Shown piece after piece: positions 26,347-34,902 of a stretch of 50,483 nucleotides of DNA. The DNA comes from Pedobacter ureilyticus (lineage in GTDB: Bacteria; Bacteroidota; Bacteroidia; Sphingobacteriales; Sphingobacteriaceae): NCBI RefSeq assembly GCF_005925345.1, contig NZ_SSHJ01000026.1:1-50483 (forward strand), in the 5' to 3' direction. The notes beneath the pieces are model-generated. The model had not been told where the DNA came from. It saw only the letters and a list, made by a program, of their open reading frames with translations, and made no database searches. Position numbers and translations under genes: made by a program. Every line of letters begins with the position of its first letter. Position 1 is the first letter of the stretch.

Positions 26347-26650
26347 GCCTAATTATCAACTGCAAAAGTAAACACTAAATTTACAAACCCTTTAAATTAA
26401 CCGTATAAATTAACACGCAGCAACGATGCCAACCTAATTCCTTTACACGAAGTTAGCCCTATATTTTGCTGTCGTTGACGCAGACACCAACCATTAAATA
26501 ATTTCTGAACCTTAGCGTCCGCCACAACGAGTACATTTCTAAATTCAATCTTAAAAGCACTTGCTTTTTTTTTAAAAGGCTCGAAATAATAAAATCATAT
26601 CAGTCATTTCTTCCTCAACACTCCTATCTTTGAGCATTAACAAGCATTTT

Positions 26651-27343
26651 ATGAATATTATACTAGCCTCAACATCAACCCTATTCGGCCAACAATATCT
26701 CGCATATCTAAAAAAAGAAGTCATCGATCTGTTCAAAGGAATAAACGAAATTATCTTCATTCCTTTTGCCAGACCAGGAGGCATTTCTCATGAAGAATAT
26801 ACTAAAAAAGCAGCCGATTTTTTTGCTACCATCAATATCGGCGTAAAAGGCCTTCACGAATTTGATGACCAAATTAAGGCACTTGAAAACGCTAAAGGAT
26901 TTTTTACCGGTGGTGGAAACACTTTTCTATTAGTAAAAACCCTGCAAGAATTAGACTTGATGAGCGTTCTTAAAGAAAATATTGAGAGCGGCAAACCTTA
27001 TTTAGGATGTAGTGCTGGCAGTAACATTGGCGGTATCAACATGAAGACAACTAACGATATGCCTATTGTTTATCCGCCCAGCTTTGATTGTATGGGCTTG
27101 GTGCCGTTTAACATCAACCCGCATTACTTAGACCCGCAACCCCACCTGCAACATAACGGAGAAACCAGAGAGACAAGAATCTTGGAATTTCTAACTCAAA
27201 ATAACATTAAAGTAGTAGGTTTACGAGAAGGCAACTGGATCAGGAGAATAGGCAACTCGATATCTGTAGAAGGAACTGAACTAACTAGAATATTTGAACC
27301 AGGAAAAGCAGCTTATGAGATAGAAGCTGGCTCTAATTTATAG
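26651..27343 (+). CDS. Peptidase E-like protein (family S51)
   Basis: This protein (230 aa from ATG 26651) resembles dipeptidase E, which cleaves Asp-Xaa dipeptides. The nucleophile Ser121 lies in LGCSAGSNIGG, followed by TTNDMPIVYPPSFDCMGLVPFNINPHY with the conserved His. An upstream TTG start at 26630 was rejected because it lies inside a perfect -7 box (TATCTTTG, 26625-26632). The gene appears to be ordinary chromosomal sequence; the accessory cassette-like region begins just after it. Confidence 0.88.
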   Translation: MNIILASTSTLFGQQYLAYLKKEVIDLFKGINEIIFIPFARPGGISHEEYTKKAADFFATINIGVKGLHEFDDQIKALENAKGFFTGGGNTFLLVKTLQELDLMSVLKENIESGKPYLGCSAGSNIGGINMKTTNDMPIVYPPSFDCMGLVPFNINPHYLDPQPHLQHNGETRETRILEFLTQNNIKVVGLREGNWIRRIGNSISVEGTELTRIFEPGKAAYEIEAGSNL

Positions 27344-27470
27344 AAATATTGGCCTTTTAAAGTAAAGAAAACCTATGGTAATACCTCTAAATATGGTTGG
27401 ATTAGCGAAGGTTTATTGTGTATATTTATGAGTTAGTTGTAATACTATCCGACAACAATTAAAAAAAACA

Positions 27471-28055
27471 ATGAAAGTTAAACTTGTTCAAAACCCTGAT
27501 TTTGATTACCTGTGTGGCTATTTAGGAGGGTTTGACGATATCCCAACCAAGCAGGATAAATTTAAACCTCTAGATAAACATTCCTTCTTTATTAAAGACG
27601 ACAACGGTTCATTTGTACATCCTGAAATCGAAATGTATGCATCCAATAATAAGGCGAAGGAAAACCTACTCAAATTTGAAGCTCGATTAACAGATGCTAT
27701 TAATAAAGCTACAAATAACAATCATCCATATCTTAATCCAATTCAACTAGAAGTAATTATAAATTTTAAAATGTCTGAGAAAAGACTAAGGACCGTAGAT
27801 ATTGACAACTTAGTTAAGTGTACTCTTGATATAATGAAAGGAAAAGTTTTCGAAGACGATACCCAAGTGAGAAGTCTATTTGCATTTAAGGATGTAATTA
27901 AAGATGAACTTGTACCCCAACTTTCAGGAATTATGATTGGTGTAAGAATTTTGGACAAAAAGCCAAGTCTATTATCTGAAGTTGATTTTTATGGCTTTAC
28001 GCAAATTACAGACGAAGAATATGAGGAGAGTAAAAAAGCCGAAGCTAAAGATTAA
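27471..28055 (+). CDS. RusA-like Holliday junction resolvase family protein
   Basis: This 194-residue protein carries the RusA pattern in its second half: RTVDIDNLVKCTLDIMKGKVFEDDTQV. The acidic residues Asp110 and Asp112, with Lys116 and Asp129/Asp130, match the spacing of the catalytic Asp70, Asp72, Lys76 and Asp91 of E. coli RusA. RusA is a homodimeric nuclease that cuts four-way DNA junctions, usually encoded by phages. The extra N-terminal 90 residues are unusual. The gene is followed directly by an attC-like inverted repeat, as in an integron-type gene cassette. It could serve defence or element biology; its role is unknown. Confidence 0.75.
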   Translation: MKVKLVQNPDFDYLCGYLGGFDDIPTKQDKFKPLDKHSFFIKDDNGSFVHPEIEMYASNNKAKENLLKFEARLTDAINKATNNNHPYLNPIQLEVIINFKMSEKRLRTVDIDNLVKCTLDIMKGKVFEDDTQVRSLFAFKDVIKDELVPQLSGIMIGVRILDKKPSLLSEVDFYGFTQITDEEYEESKKAEAKD

Positions 28056-28065
28056 ACGTACTACA

Positions 28066-28198
28066 GCTAACAACAGGTTTAAGTTAAGCCTCGGGCGAAG
28101 TGCAAACACCAGAATTTGAAGCTATTTAATTAGATTAGTAAAATAAGTTCTATTGTACAAATAATAAGGCTCAACTTAAACCTGCAAAACGTTATGCC
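28066..28198 (+). repeat. attC-like inverted repeat
   Basis: Arms CAGGTTTAAGTTAAGCC (28074-28090) and GGCTCAACTTAAACCTG (28168-28184) pair with 16 of 17 matches around a 77-base loop. Outside them lie AGCTAAC (28065-28071; near the attC R'' consensus RYYYAAC) and GTTATGC (28191-28197; near the R' consensus GTTRRRY). The site sits between two coding units in the orientation expected for a cassette recombination site. No integrase is in the window. Confidence 0.55.
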
Positions 28199-28218
28199 AT
28201 ATTTAAGCGAAACAGTAA

Positions 28219-28935
28219 ATGACAAAATCAATTTTAATAATCAAAGGATATAGCAAAACAGAAGTTGAGTTGACTAATGATAGAAAAATCATTCAGCTGT
28301 ACGTTGATTTTTTCTGTAGTAATGCAGGTGGCGCATTTGATTTTGATAATGAAATATTCATTTTTGAAGAACCCAATATTGAGACTTTGAATAATCTTGA
28401 CATTTTAAATTCTCTTGGCTATTTGGTTGTTATACTTATTGGTCATGGAGGGAGTAAAGATGGAATACAGTTGTTTCAACTGCAAGAAAAATTATTCGTG
28501 CAACCTGGTCAATTACAATTTTATTCTAAAAAGCAATTACATATTATCGAAACTTGTAGAAATTTAATTGACATTGAGCTTGATATAAAAAGAATCAATA
28601 GGCTCATTCCTAAATATAGATATGGCGGAATTGACAAACGACCATTAACAAGAGAAGAATCACTTTTGAAGTTTAATCAAGCAATTGAAAATTCAAATGA
28701 TGGAACAACGTATTTATTTGCTGCAAGTATTGGAGAAAGAGCCTTTGGGTACTTATTTCTTCAATTAATAATTGATTTTTCAATTTATGTCCATGAGTAT
28801 TTTAGAGAAGAAATTGTCAATGTTGGTTATATATTCGAGCAAACTAAAAAGCAAGTAGCAGAATTGACAAAAGGAAATCAAAATCCGACAAGAAATGGAG
28901 ACGTCGATTTTCCATTTGTAATAACAATAATTTGA
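28219..28935 (+). CDS. Caspase-like protease (peptidase C14 superfamily)
   Basis: This 238-residue protein has a caspase fold signature. A strand ends in VVILIGHGG with candidate His76, and a second ends in HIIETCRN with candidate Cys113, the spacing of metacaspase-type dyads. Further on, TTYLFAASIGERAFG resembles the late caspase strand before the second helix. There is no prodomain, signal peptide or membrane segment. Its stop lies four bases before the next gene, whose ribosome-binding GAGG overlaps the stop, so the two are translationally coupled. Bacterial caspase-like proteins often act in phage defence or regulated cell death; here that is inference. Confidence 0.75.
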   Translation: MTKSILIIKGYSKTEVELTNDRKIIQLYVDFFCSNAGGAFDFDNEIFIFEEPNIETLNNLDILNSLGYLVVILIGHGGSKDGIQLFQLQEKLFVQPGQLQFYSKKQLHIIETCRNLIDIELDIKRINRLIPKYRYGGIDKRPLTREESLLKFNQAIENSNDGTTYLFAASIGERAFGYLFLQLIIDFSIYVHEYFREEIVNVGYIFEQTKKQVAELTKGNQNPTRNGDVDFPFVITII

Positions 28936-28939
28936 GGAA

Positions 28940-30691
28940 ATGAGACAAGAAGTTTACTTTGATAATATACGTAATCAGATAATTCAAAATCTAAGTTCTT
29001 GTGAACTTGAATTAAAAATTGCCGTTGCTTGGTTTACAGACAAGCAAATCATAAAAGAAGTAAATAAATTAATTTCAGATGGTGTAGATGTTGAAATAAT
29101 AATTTATAATGACCATATAAATCAAAAAGAGTTATTTAAAGATTTATACTACTCTAAAGCCAAAATTTGGTTATCAAAAAAGATGATGCACAATAAATTT
29201 TGTGTTATTGATAATAACATTGTAATCAATGGCTCTTATAACTGGACAAATAATGCTTCTACGAATGAGGAGAATATTCAAGTTTCACATAACAACAAGG
29301 ATTTAGCGTTACAATTTAGCAAACAATTTGAGCAACTTACGAAGTCATGTTCTCCAATAGATAATTTTTTTGAATATTCACTATCTAGTTTATCTAAATT
29401 AGATTATGAATTTGCCGACTATTGTGCTAATTGGCCAAATTATAGTTTCCCATATTTCATAGACACAACTAATTTAAAACCTTCTAAAATAAATGATTCG
29501 ATTAAGTTTGGTGGCACTATTTATTTTATAACAGATCGTGAAGTAGAGAAAAAATTACTATACATTCAATTTCTAATTGATAGCAAATATTCAATTAGAA
29601 AAATATTCAATATTTGGAAACAAAAAATTGAATATCCTAACAAGTTTGACTTCGTACATGATTTGACGTTAGATTATAATAGTGTTGCTGAATTTAGACA
29701 TACAACTTATACTGTAGAAAATAAAGGCTCCCTTTTTCAGATAGATTCTTCAGGCAACATCATTTCTGAAAAGTTTCCGTTTACTCATAAATACAATGAT
29801 GATTTATTTCTTCAGTCAATTTCTGGAATGTACTCTAACTTGAAACCTCATTTCTTTAATAAAAAATTCGAAAAAATTCCTATTCCTTATTATGTTCATG
29901 GTGTACACAGTAATTTAATTGTTGTTAGTAATTCTGAGAAAAGATTCAATATTGGTGTTATTGACAGTAGCAATAAACTTGTAATTCCATTTTTATACGA
30001 TGGTTATGGAAGAACTTTTAATGAAATAAATCTCGAACTTATCGAGTATCCTATTTTCAATCGTAATTCCTCTGGTGATTGGTTAGAGATCACAAATCAT
30101 GATTACAACAGTTTTGTAAATGTCGACCATATAATTCATTTTTTTTCAAAAACGAATCTAAAATTAGTAGAACAAAAGCGGATAAAAGGAAAAAAGACAA
30201 CTGAAACTGATGATTTTATCTTTTTAAGTGAAGAAAATTATAAGTACAAATCTTTCTATCACCAAATTAGAGAACATCGATTTGAAGGTAATAGATTTAG
30301 AAATTTAATCAGACCCGATTATTTAAAGGTAAAGGAATTTGATACTTTGAAGAAGAACTTTAACAACCCTTCAATGATCAAGTTTTACTTAAAACAATTC
30401 GAAAACGACAGAGAAAATAATCAGAGAATCAAGGCTGCCGAATCCAAAAAAAATGAAGGCTGTTATATTGCAACAATGGTATATGAAAGCTATGATCACC
30501 CCAATGTAATTCTATTGAGGGAGTTTAGAGAAAAAAAATTAAATACAAATTATTTAGGAAAAATATTTATAAAAGGATATTACAGATATTCACCAAAATA
30601 TGTACAATTTGTAAAAGATAAAAGATTTATGCGGCTATTTTCGAGTATGTTCGTGAAAGGAATCGTGAAAATATTAAAAAACATGGCATAA
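28940..30691 (+). CDS. PLD-family nuclease with WG-like middle and CFI-box C-terminus
   Basis: This 583-residue protein begins with a single phospholipase-D domain (about 1-130) carrying HNKFCVID (His84, Lys86, Asp91) and GSYNWTNNASTNEEN (98-112). One HKD motif implies a homodimer, as in Nuc or BfiI nucleases. The middle has WG/KWG-repeat-like segments (FNIGVIDSSNKLVIPFLYDGYG). Residues 508-583 form a CFI-box-like module: CYIATMVYESYDHPNVILLREFRE and YYRYSPKYVQFVKD. No transmembrane signal is clear. The gene is coupled to the caspase-like gene; one hypothesis is that the protease releases or silences the nuclease. Confidence 0.75.
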   Translation: MRQEVYFDNIRNQIIQNLSSCELELKIAVAWFTDKQIIKEVNKLISDGVDVEIIIYNDHINQKELFKDLYYSKAKIWLSKKMMHNKFCVIDNNIVINGSYNWTNNASTNEENIQVSHNNKDLALQFSKQFEQLTKSCSPIDNFFEYSLSSLSKLDYEFADYCANWPNYSFPYFIDTTNLKPSKINDSIKFGGTIYFITDREVEKKLLYIQFLIDSKYSIRKIFNIWKQKIEYPNKFDFVHDLTLDYNSVAEFRHTTYTVENKGSLFQIDSSGNIISEKFPFTHKYNDDLFLQSISGMYSNLKPHFFNKKFEKIPIPYYVHGVHSNLIVVSNSEKRFNIGVIDSSNKLVIPFLYDGYGRTFNEINLELIEYPIFNRNSSGDWLEITNHDYNSFVNVDHIIHFFSKTNLKLVEQKRIKGKKTTETDDFIFLSEENYKYKSFYHQIREHRFEGNRFRNLIRPDYLKVKEFDTLKKNFNNPSMIKFYLKQFENDRENNQRIKAAESKKNEGCYIATMVYESYDHPNVILLREFREKKLNTNYLGKIFIKGYYRYSPKYVQFVKDKRFMRLFSSMFVKGIVKILKNMA

Positions 30692-30694
30692 TAA

Positions 30695-30750
30695 ACGCTT
30701 AGCTCCATTTTTCGGCCGCAGGCGCAACACAGAAAAACGGCGCCAAGCGT
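30695..30750 (+). repeat. Hairpin at the right end of the cassette-like unit
   Basis: ACGCTTAGCTCCATTTTTC (30695-30713) pairs with GAAAAACGGCGCCAAGCGT (30732-30750), 16 of 19, around an 18-base GC-rich loop. It begins four bases after the PLD stop codon. The position mirrors the attC-like site behind the RusA-like gene, but the outer boxes fit the attC consensus less well. Confidence 0.45.
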
Positions 30751-30783
30751 CAGCCGTCAATAAATATCAAATCCCTTTAAACC

Positions 30784-30815
30784 AAAAAACCCTTTAGGAA
30801 AAATCCTAAAGGGTT
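30784..30815 (-). terminator. Terminator of the ribosomal cluster behind rplQ
   Basis: A perfect 12-bp stem, AACCCTTTAGGA/TCCTAAAGGGTT with an AAAA loop, is followed on the minus strand by TTTTTGG. It lies 25 bases past the rplQ stop. Confidence 0.88.
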
Positions 30816-30839
30816 AAGCATAACAATAAGTTAGTTAGA

Positions 30840-31409
30840 TTACGCTTTTTGCTCTTCTGCATCATCAGCTGCTGGGGCTTCTGGAGCAGTTTCTTCTGCA
30901 GCTGGTGCAGCTTCAACTTCTTCTTTAGCTTCAGCAACTGGAGCCGCTTCTTCTTTTACTTCTGCAGCAGGTGCATCAGCTTTTTTAGCTTTGCTTCTTC
31001 CTCTACGAGTAGTTTTCTTTTCAGCAGCTGCTGCATCTTTTCCGTATACCTCGTTATAATCTACTAGTTCAATTAACGCCATTTCAGCATTATCGCCTAA
31101 ACGATTGTTTAATTTGATGATACGAGTGTAACCACCTGGACGGTTTGCAACTTTCGCTGCTACATCGCGGAATAACTCTGTTACTACCTCTTTGTTTTGT
31201 AAGTAAGCAAATACTGTACGACGTGAGTGAGTAGTATCGTTTTTAGATTTTGTGATAATTGGCTCTACATAAACGCGTAAAGCTTTTGCTTTAGCTAATG
31301 TAGTAGTGATTCTCTTGTGAGTGATCAAAGAAGAAGCCATATTAGCCAACATCGCTTTTCTGTGCGAAGTAGTTCTTCCTAAGTGGTTGTGTTTTTTACC
31401 GTGTCTCAT
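30840..31409 (-). CDS. rplQ: 50S ribosomal protein L17 with long acidic tail
   Basis: Residues 1 to about 125 are a normal L17 ([51 protein letters not shown]). After that comes an unusual low-complexity tail of about 60 residues rich in Ala, Glu and Lys. Similar tails occur on L17 in other Bacteroidota. It is the last gene of the ribosomal cluster, 135 bases after rpoA. That gap contains low-complexity runs (AAGTGATACG, TACGTAATACGTAAAACTT). Confidence 0.97.
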   Translation of the reverse strand: MRHGKKHNHLGRTTSHRKAMLANMASSLITHKRITTTLAKAKALRVYVEPIITKSKNDTTHSRRTVFAYLQNKEVVTELFRDVAAKVANRPGGYTRIIKLNNRLGDNAEMALIELVDYNEVYGKDAAAAEKKTTRRGRSKAKKADAPAAEVKEEAAPVAEAKEEVEAAPAAEETAPEAPAADDAEEQKA

Positions 31410-31544
31410 TTTTTTGTTTATAAAGTGTGTACCGTCTCTTTGAAATTAATCTGAGGGAATTACACACAGTGAATTAATTTAATTCTCAAAGTGATACGTT
31501 ATAAGTGATACGTAATACGTAAAACTTACAACCTAAAACTTAAA

Positions 31545-32537
31545 TTATTCTTCGTCTAACTTAAACTTAGAAAGGTTCATTCCAAACGATAATTGTTTAG
31601 ATTTTACCAATTCCTGGATTTCAGTTAACGATTTCTTACCGAAGTTTCTGAATTTTAACATATCAGCAACATCGTAAGAAACTAGATCAGCTAAAGTACG
31701 GATATCAGCTGCTTTTAAGCAGTTTAATGCACGTACAGATAAATCTAAATCAACTAATTCAGTTTTAAGGATTTTACGCATGTGTAAAATTTCCTCATCA
31801 ACTTCTTTAGTTTCTTCTTTAGCTTGAGATTCCAATACCAAGTTCTCATCAGAGAATAACATAAAGTGTTGGATCAAAATCTTAGCAGCTTCTTTCAAAG
31901 CTTCTTCTGGGTGGATAGATCCATCAGTAGAAATATCTAAGATCAATTTCTCGTAATCTGTTTTTTGCTCAACACGATAGTTTTCAATCGTGTATTTTAC
32001 ATTTTTCATTGGCGTAAAAATCGAATCGATTGCAATTACACCAACTACGCTATCAGAAACTTTGTTTTCTTCTGCAGGTACATAACCACGTCCTTTGTTT
32101 ACGGTTAACTCAACCTCCAAAGTAACAGATTTTTCCATGTTACAAATTACCAATTCAGGGTTTAAAACCTCAAAATTGTTAGAAAATTTGGTAACATCTC
32201 CTGCTAAGAATTGATCTTGACCATTTATAATGATAAAGATTTTTTCAGAATCGCCAGACTCACCTACTTTCTTAAAACGAACTTGCTTTAAGTTAAGGAT
32301 GATTTCTGTTAAATCTTCAACTACACCTTTGATAGTAGAAAACTCATGAGAAACGCCTGAAAAACGGATGCTGGTAATCGCAAAGCCTTCTAAAGAAGAA
32401 AGTAAAATTCTTCTTAGGGCGTTACCAATTGTTACACCGAAACCGGGCTCTAAAGGACGAAATTCAAATTGACCATCGAAATCCGTTGATTTCTGCATGA
32501 TTACCTTATCTGGTTTCTGAAATGCTAAAATTGCCAT
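31545..32537 (-). CDS. rpoA: DNA-directed RNA polymerase subunit alpha
   Basis: This alpha subunit (330 aa) has an N-terminal assembly domain ([23 protein letters not shown]) and a C-terminal domain (about 245-325) with [23 protein letters not shown] and [13 protein letters not shown], which contacts DNA and activators. Its place between rpsD and rplQ is the standard one. An intrinsic-terminator-like hairpin lies 40-70 bases upstream, so its output may differ from that of rpsD. Confidence 0.98.
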   Translation of the reverse strand: MAILAFQKPDKVIMQKSTDFDGQFEFRPLEPGFGVTIGNALRRILLSSLEGFAITSIRFSGVSHEFSTIKGVVEDLTEIILNLKQVRFKKVGESGDSEKIFIIINGQDQFLAGDVTKFSNNFEVLNPELVICNMEKSVTLEVELTVNKGRGYVPAEENKVSDSVVGVIAIDSIFTPMKNVKYTIENYRVEQKTDYEKLILDISTDGSIHPEEALKEAAKILIQHFMLFSDENLVLESQAKEETKEVDEEILHMRKILKTELVDLDLSVRALNCLKAADIRTLADLVSYDVADMLKFRNFGKKSLTEIQELVKSKQLSFGMNLSKFKLDEE

Positions 32538-32578
32538 TTATTAATGTTTTTAGATCGTTTATTAATATTGCGTAATAT

Positions 32579-32607
32579 AAAAAAGTTAAAGCCACTGGGG
32601 CTTTAAC
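32579..32607 (-). terminator. Terminator-like hairpin between rpsD and rpoA
   Basis: On the minus strand a perfect 9-bp stem, GTTAAAGCC/GGCTTTAAC with a 5-base loop, is followed by TTTTTT. It lies inside the ribosomal cluster, 9 bases after the rpsD stop codon. Confidence 0.7.
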
Positions 32608-32615
32608 CATTATGA

Positions 32616-33224
32616 TTACTTCGAGTATAACTCGACTATAAGGTTTTCCTTAATTTTCTCAGGAATTTCGTCACGATTAGGATATGACAAGAACTTACCT
32701 GATAATTCTTTAGCATTCCAATCTAACCAAGAAAACTTGTTGATTGTTCTGCCAGCTACTGAGTTTGAAATTGCCTCAAGAGATTTTGATTTCTCTCTAA
32801 CCGCTACAACATCACCAGCTCTTAATTGATATGAAGGAATATTAACTGTTTCGCCGTTTACAGTAATGTGCTTGTGGCTAACTAATTGACGAGCACCTGA
32901 ACGGGTTGGAGCTATACCTAATCTGTATACTGTATTATCTAAACGTGCCTCTAGTAATTGTAACAAGTTATCACCAGTGATACCTTGACGTGAAGAAGCT
33001 TTTGTAAATAAGTTACGGAATTGTTTTTCTAACACACCATAAGTGTATTTTACTTTTTGTTTTTCCATTAACTGTACTGCGTACTCAGATTGCTTTCCTC
33101 TTCTTTTAGAAGCACCATGTTGGCCTGGAGGATAGTTTTTTCTGTCTAGTACTTTATCAGGGCCGAAAATTGGCTCTCTGAACTTACGGGCGATTTTGGA
33201 CTTTGGTCCGGTATATCTTGCCAT
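32616..33224 (-). CDS. rpsD: 30S ribosomal protein S4
   Basis: S4 (202 aa) initiates 16S rRNA assembly and in many bacteria represses its own operon. The sequence is typical ([21 protein letters not shown], then the S4 RNA-binding domain with [27 protein letters not shown]). It is encoded between rpsK and rpoA, as usual. The downstream hairpin at 32579-32607 could reduce read-through into rpoA. Confidence 0.97.
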   Translation of the reverse strand: MARYTGPKSKIARKFREPIFGPDKVLDRKNYPPGQHGASKRRGKQSEYAVQLMEKQKVKYTYGVLEKQFRNLFTKASSRQGITGDNLLQLLEARLDNTVYRLGIAPTRSGARQLVSHKHITVNGETVNIPSYQLRAGDVVAVREKSKSLEAISNSVAGRTINKFSWLDWNAKELSGKFLSYPNRDEIPEKIKENLIVELYSK

Positions 33225-33290
33225 TGTTTGTGATTTTAAAGTATCATACAGCCTTAAACTGCAGACTCTTAGCTTTAAAAATTAAATTGA

Positions 33291-33680
33291 TTAAACTCTT
33301 CTTTTCTTTGGAGGACGACAACCGTTGTGAGGAAGTGGAGTGATGTCTTTAATAGACAAAACTTCGATACCTGCTACTTGTAAAGTTCTGATTGCAGATT
33401 CACGACCTGAACCTGGACCTTTAACGAATACGTCTACTTTACGTAAACCTAAATCGAAAGCAACTTTACCACAATCTGAAGCAGCTTGACCTGCAGCATA
33501 AGGTGTGTTCTTTTTAGAACCTTTGAAACCCATTTTACCAGCAGACGACCATGAAATAGTTTGTCCGTTAGTGTTTGTTAAGGTAACAATGATGTTGTTG
33601 AACGTAGCATTGATGTGAGCTTGGCCTACTGGCTCAATCACAACAAGACGTTTTTTGGTAACTTTTTTACTCTTAGCCAT
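33291..33680 (-). CDS. rpsK: 30S ribosomal protein S11
   Basis: S11 (129 aa) forms part of the platform at the mRNA exit. It has the characteristic [20 protein letters not shown] region (here [17 protein letters not shown]), [25 protein letters not shown] and the C-terminal [18 protein letters not shown]. It follows rpsM after an unusually long spacer of about 150 bases that holds an inverted low-complexity repeat. Confidence 0.97.
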   Translation of the reverse strand: MAKSKKVTKKRLVVIEPVGQAHINATFNNIIVTLTNTNGQTISWSSAGKMGFKGSKKNTPYAAGQAASDCGKVAFDLGLRKVDVFVKGPGSGRESAIRTLQVAGIEVLSIKDITPLPHNGCRPPKKRRV

Positions 33681-33688
33681 TTTCTTTT

Positions 33689-33823
33689 TTAGATTTGAGA
33701 TATGAGAATTGAGATATGAGACAAACTCTACCTCGGCACCCTTATCCTAATTATTATCTTCTATTCCAGATTTGAGCAGATTTACAAGAAATTCTCACTT
33801 CTCATATCTCATATCTCACATCT
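33689..33823. repeat. Inverted low-complexity repeat between rpsM and rpsK
   Basis: AGATTTGAGATATGAGA (from about 33690) is mirrored by TCTCATATCTCACATCT (to 33823), 16 of 17 bases, and both arms carry further TGAGATATGAGA words. The loop is about 100 bases. Such runs occur elsewhere between genes, but here one splits two ribosomal genes that are normally close together. Confidence 0.55.
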
Positions 33824-33831
33824 ATCATTTA

Positions 33832-34209
33832 CTATTTAGATGCTTTTTTCTTGTTAGCAACTGTTTTTCTCTTTCCTTTACGAGTACGAGAGTTGTTTTT
33901 AGTACGTTGACCACGAACAGGCAAGCCTTTTCTGTGACGAAGACCTCTGTAGCAACCGATATCCATTAAGCGTTTGATGTTCAATTGAACTTCAGAACGT
34001 AAAGCACCTTCTACTTTAATTTCATCATTAATCATTGTACGGATAGCCGATAACTCATCATCAGACCAATCTTGCACTTTCTTGTTAAGATCGATACCTG
34101 CTGTATTCAAAATACGTTGCGCAGTAGTTCTACCTATACCGTAGATATAAGTTAAACCAATCTCTCCTCTTTTGTTTCTTGGTAAATCAATACCTGAAAT
34201 CCTTGCCAT
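33832..34209 (-). CDS. rpsM: 30S ribosomal protein S13
   Basis: S13 (125 aa) contacts the P-site tRNA and the 50S subunit. The sequence is typical: [26 protein letters not shown], then [37 protein letters not shown] at the C-terminus. It follows rpmJ with a 73-base spacer that forms a long bulged hairpin (34230-34270), a possible autoregulatory leader. Confidence 0.97.
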   Translation of the reverse strand: MARISGIDLPRNKRGEIGLTYIYGIGRTTAQRILNTAGIDLNKKVQDWSDDELSAIRTMINDEIKVEGALRSEVQLNIKRLMDIGCYRGLRHRKGLPVRGQRTKNNSRTRKGKRKTVANKKKASK

Positions 34210-34229
34210 ATTTCTAGTTGTGTTTTAAT

Positions 34230-34270
34230 GAACGACCGAACGGCGGGCCACCGTTGTACGGAACTCGTTC
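34230..34270 (-). promoter_or_regulatory. Bulged hairpin in the rpsM leader
   Basis: As RNA on the minus strand, three stems stack: GAACGA/UCGUUC (6 bp), CCG/CGG (3 bp) and AACGG/CCGUU (5 bp), capped by a 7-base loop. Two 3-base bulges (GUU and UAC) lie on the 5' arm and none on the 3' arm. No U-run follows, so it is not a terminator. Its place between rpmJ and rpsM suggests a protein-binding leader element. Confidence 0.5.
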
Positions 34271-34282
34271 TAATGTTTTTAA

Positions 34283-34399
34283 TTATCCCTGACGTTGCTT
34301 GAATTTAGGATTCTTCTTGTTGATTACGTAAAGTTTCCCTTTACGGCGAATAATCTTACAATCAGCGCTACGCTTTTTAATTGATGATCTAACTTTCAT
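34283..34399 (-). CDS. rpmJ: 50S ribosomal protein L36
   Basis: This 38-residue gene was found by direct translation: [20 protein letters not shown], then [18 protein letters not shown] and a TAA stop. It is the L36 family. Only one of the four usual zinc ligands (Cys14) is present, so this is the zinc-independent form, sometimes used to save zinc. It lies between infA and rpsM as in most bacteria. Confidence 0.92.
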   Translation of the reverse strand: MKVRSSIKKRSADCKIIRRKGKLYVINKKNPKFKQRQG

Positions 34400-34480
34400 T
34401 GCTTTATTTATTTCTCTCTTTGGTAATGAAGTTACCACAAGCTTTTTCTAAAAGAAGACGACGCTTGTGATGGTTTCATT

Positions 34481-34699
34481 TTATTTGTATCTGTAAGTGA
34501 TCCTACCTTTTGTCAAATCATAAGGAGACATCTCTAATTTTACCTTATCTCCAGGCAAAATTTTGATGTAGTGCATCCTCATTTTACCTGATATATGCGC
34601 AATAATCTCATGTCCATTTTCAAGTTCTACCCTAAACATGGCATTAGATAATGCTTCTCTTATTACTCCGTCTTGCTCAATTGAGGCTTGTTTAGCCAT
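34481..34699 (-). CDS. infA: Translation initiation factor IF-1
   Basis: IF-1 (72 aa) is a single OB-fold that blocks the ribosomal A site during initiation. The motifs [33 protein letters not shown] and [16 protein letters not shown] are typical. Its own -7 box (34745-34752) suggests that transcription can restart here. Confidence 0.97.
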   Translation of the reverse strand: MAKQASIEQDGVIREALSNAMFRVELENGHEIIAHISGKMRMHYIKILPGDKVKLEMSPYDLTKGRITYRYK

Positions 34700-34744
34700 A
34701 TTCTATTGATTTTTACTTAATTAGCTGCCTACTAAACAGGGTTG

Positions 34745-34752
34745 CAAAATTA
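34745..34752 (-). promoter_or_regulatory. -7 box ahead of infA
   Basis: TAATTTTG on the minus strand matches TAnnTTTG fully and lies 46 bases before the infA start codon, in the 203-base gap after map. A TTTG at the proper distance is not seen, so this is a partial promoter call. Confidence 0.5.
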
Positions 34753-34902
34753 AATATTATTTTTTAATTATTTAAATTTTTATCTGTTTATTTTATGATT
34801 GATCTTTTTTATCGCTTTTAATCGTCATCATGAACTCGCAAGCTCGGTTCATTTATTGATTTTTACAGATAGCGCTCAATAAATTTAAACCAATATTTAA
34901 AC

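Noticed and set aside
26630..26650. TTG start for the peptidase E-like gene
   Set aside because: It falls inside a perfect TATCTTTG -7 box; the ATG at 26651 matches family N-termini.
27344..30839. CRISPR array or prophage around the accessory genes
   Set aside because: There are no regularly spaced repeats and no phage structural, integrase or packaging genes. RusA alone is not evidence for a prophage.
34800..34870. Terminator behind map (ATGAAC/GTTCAT)
   Set aside because: The stem is short with a mismatched interior and no T-run on the minus strand.
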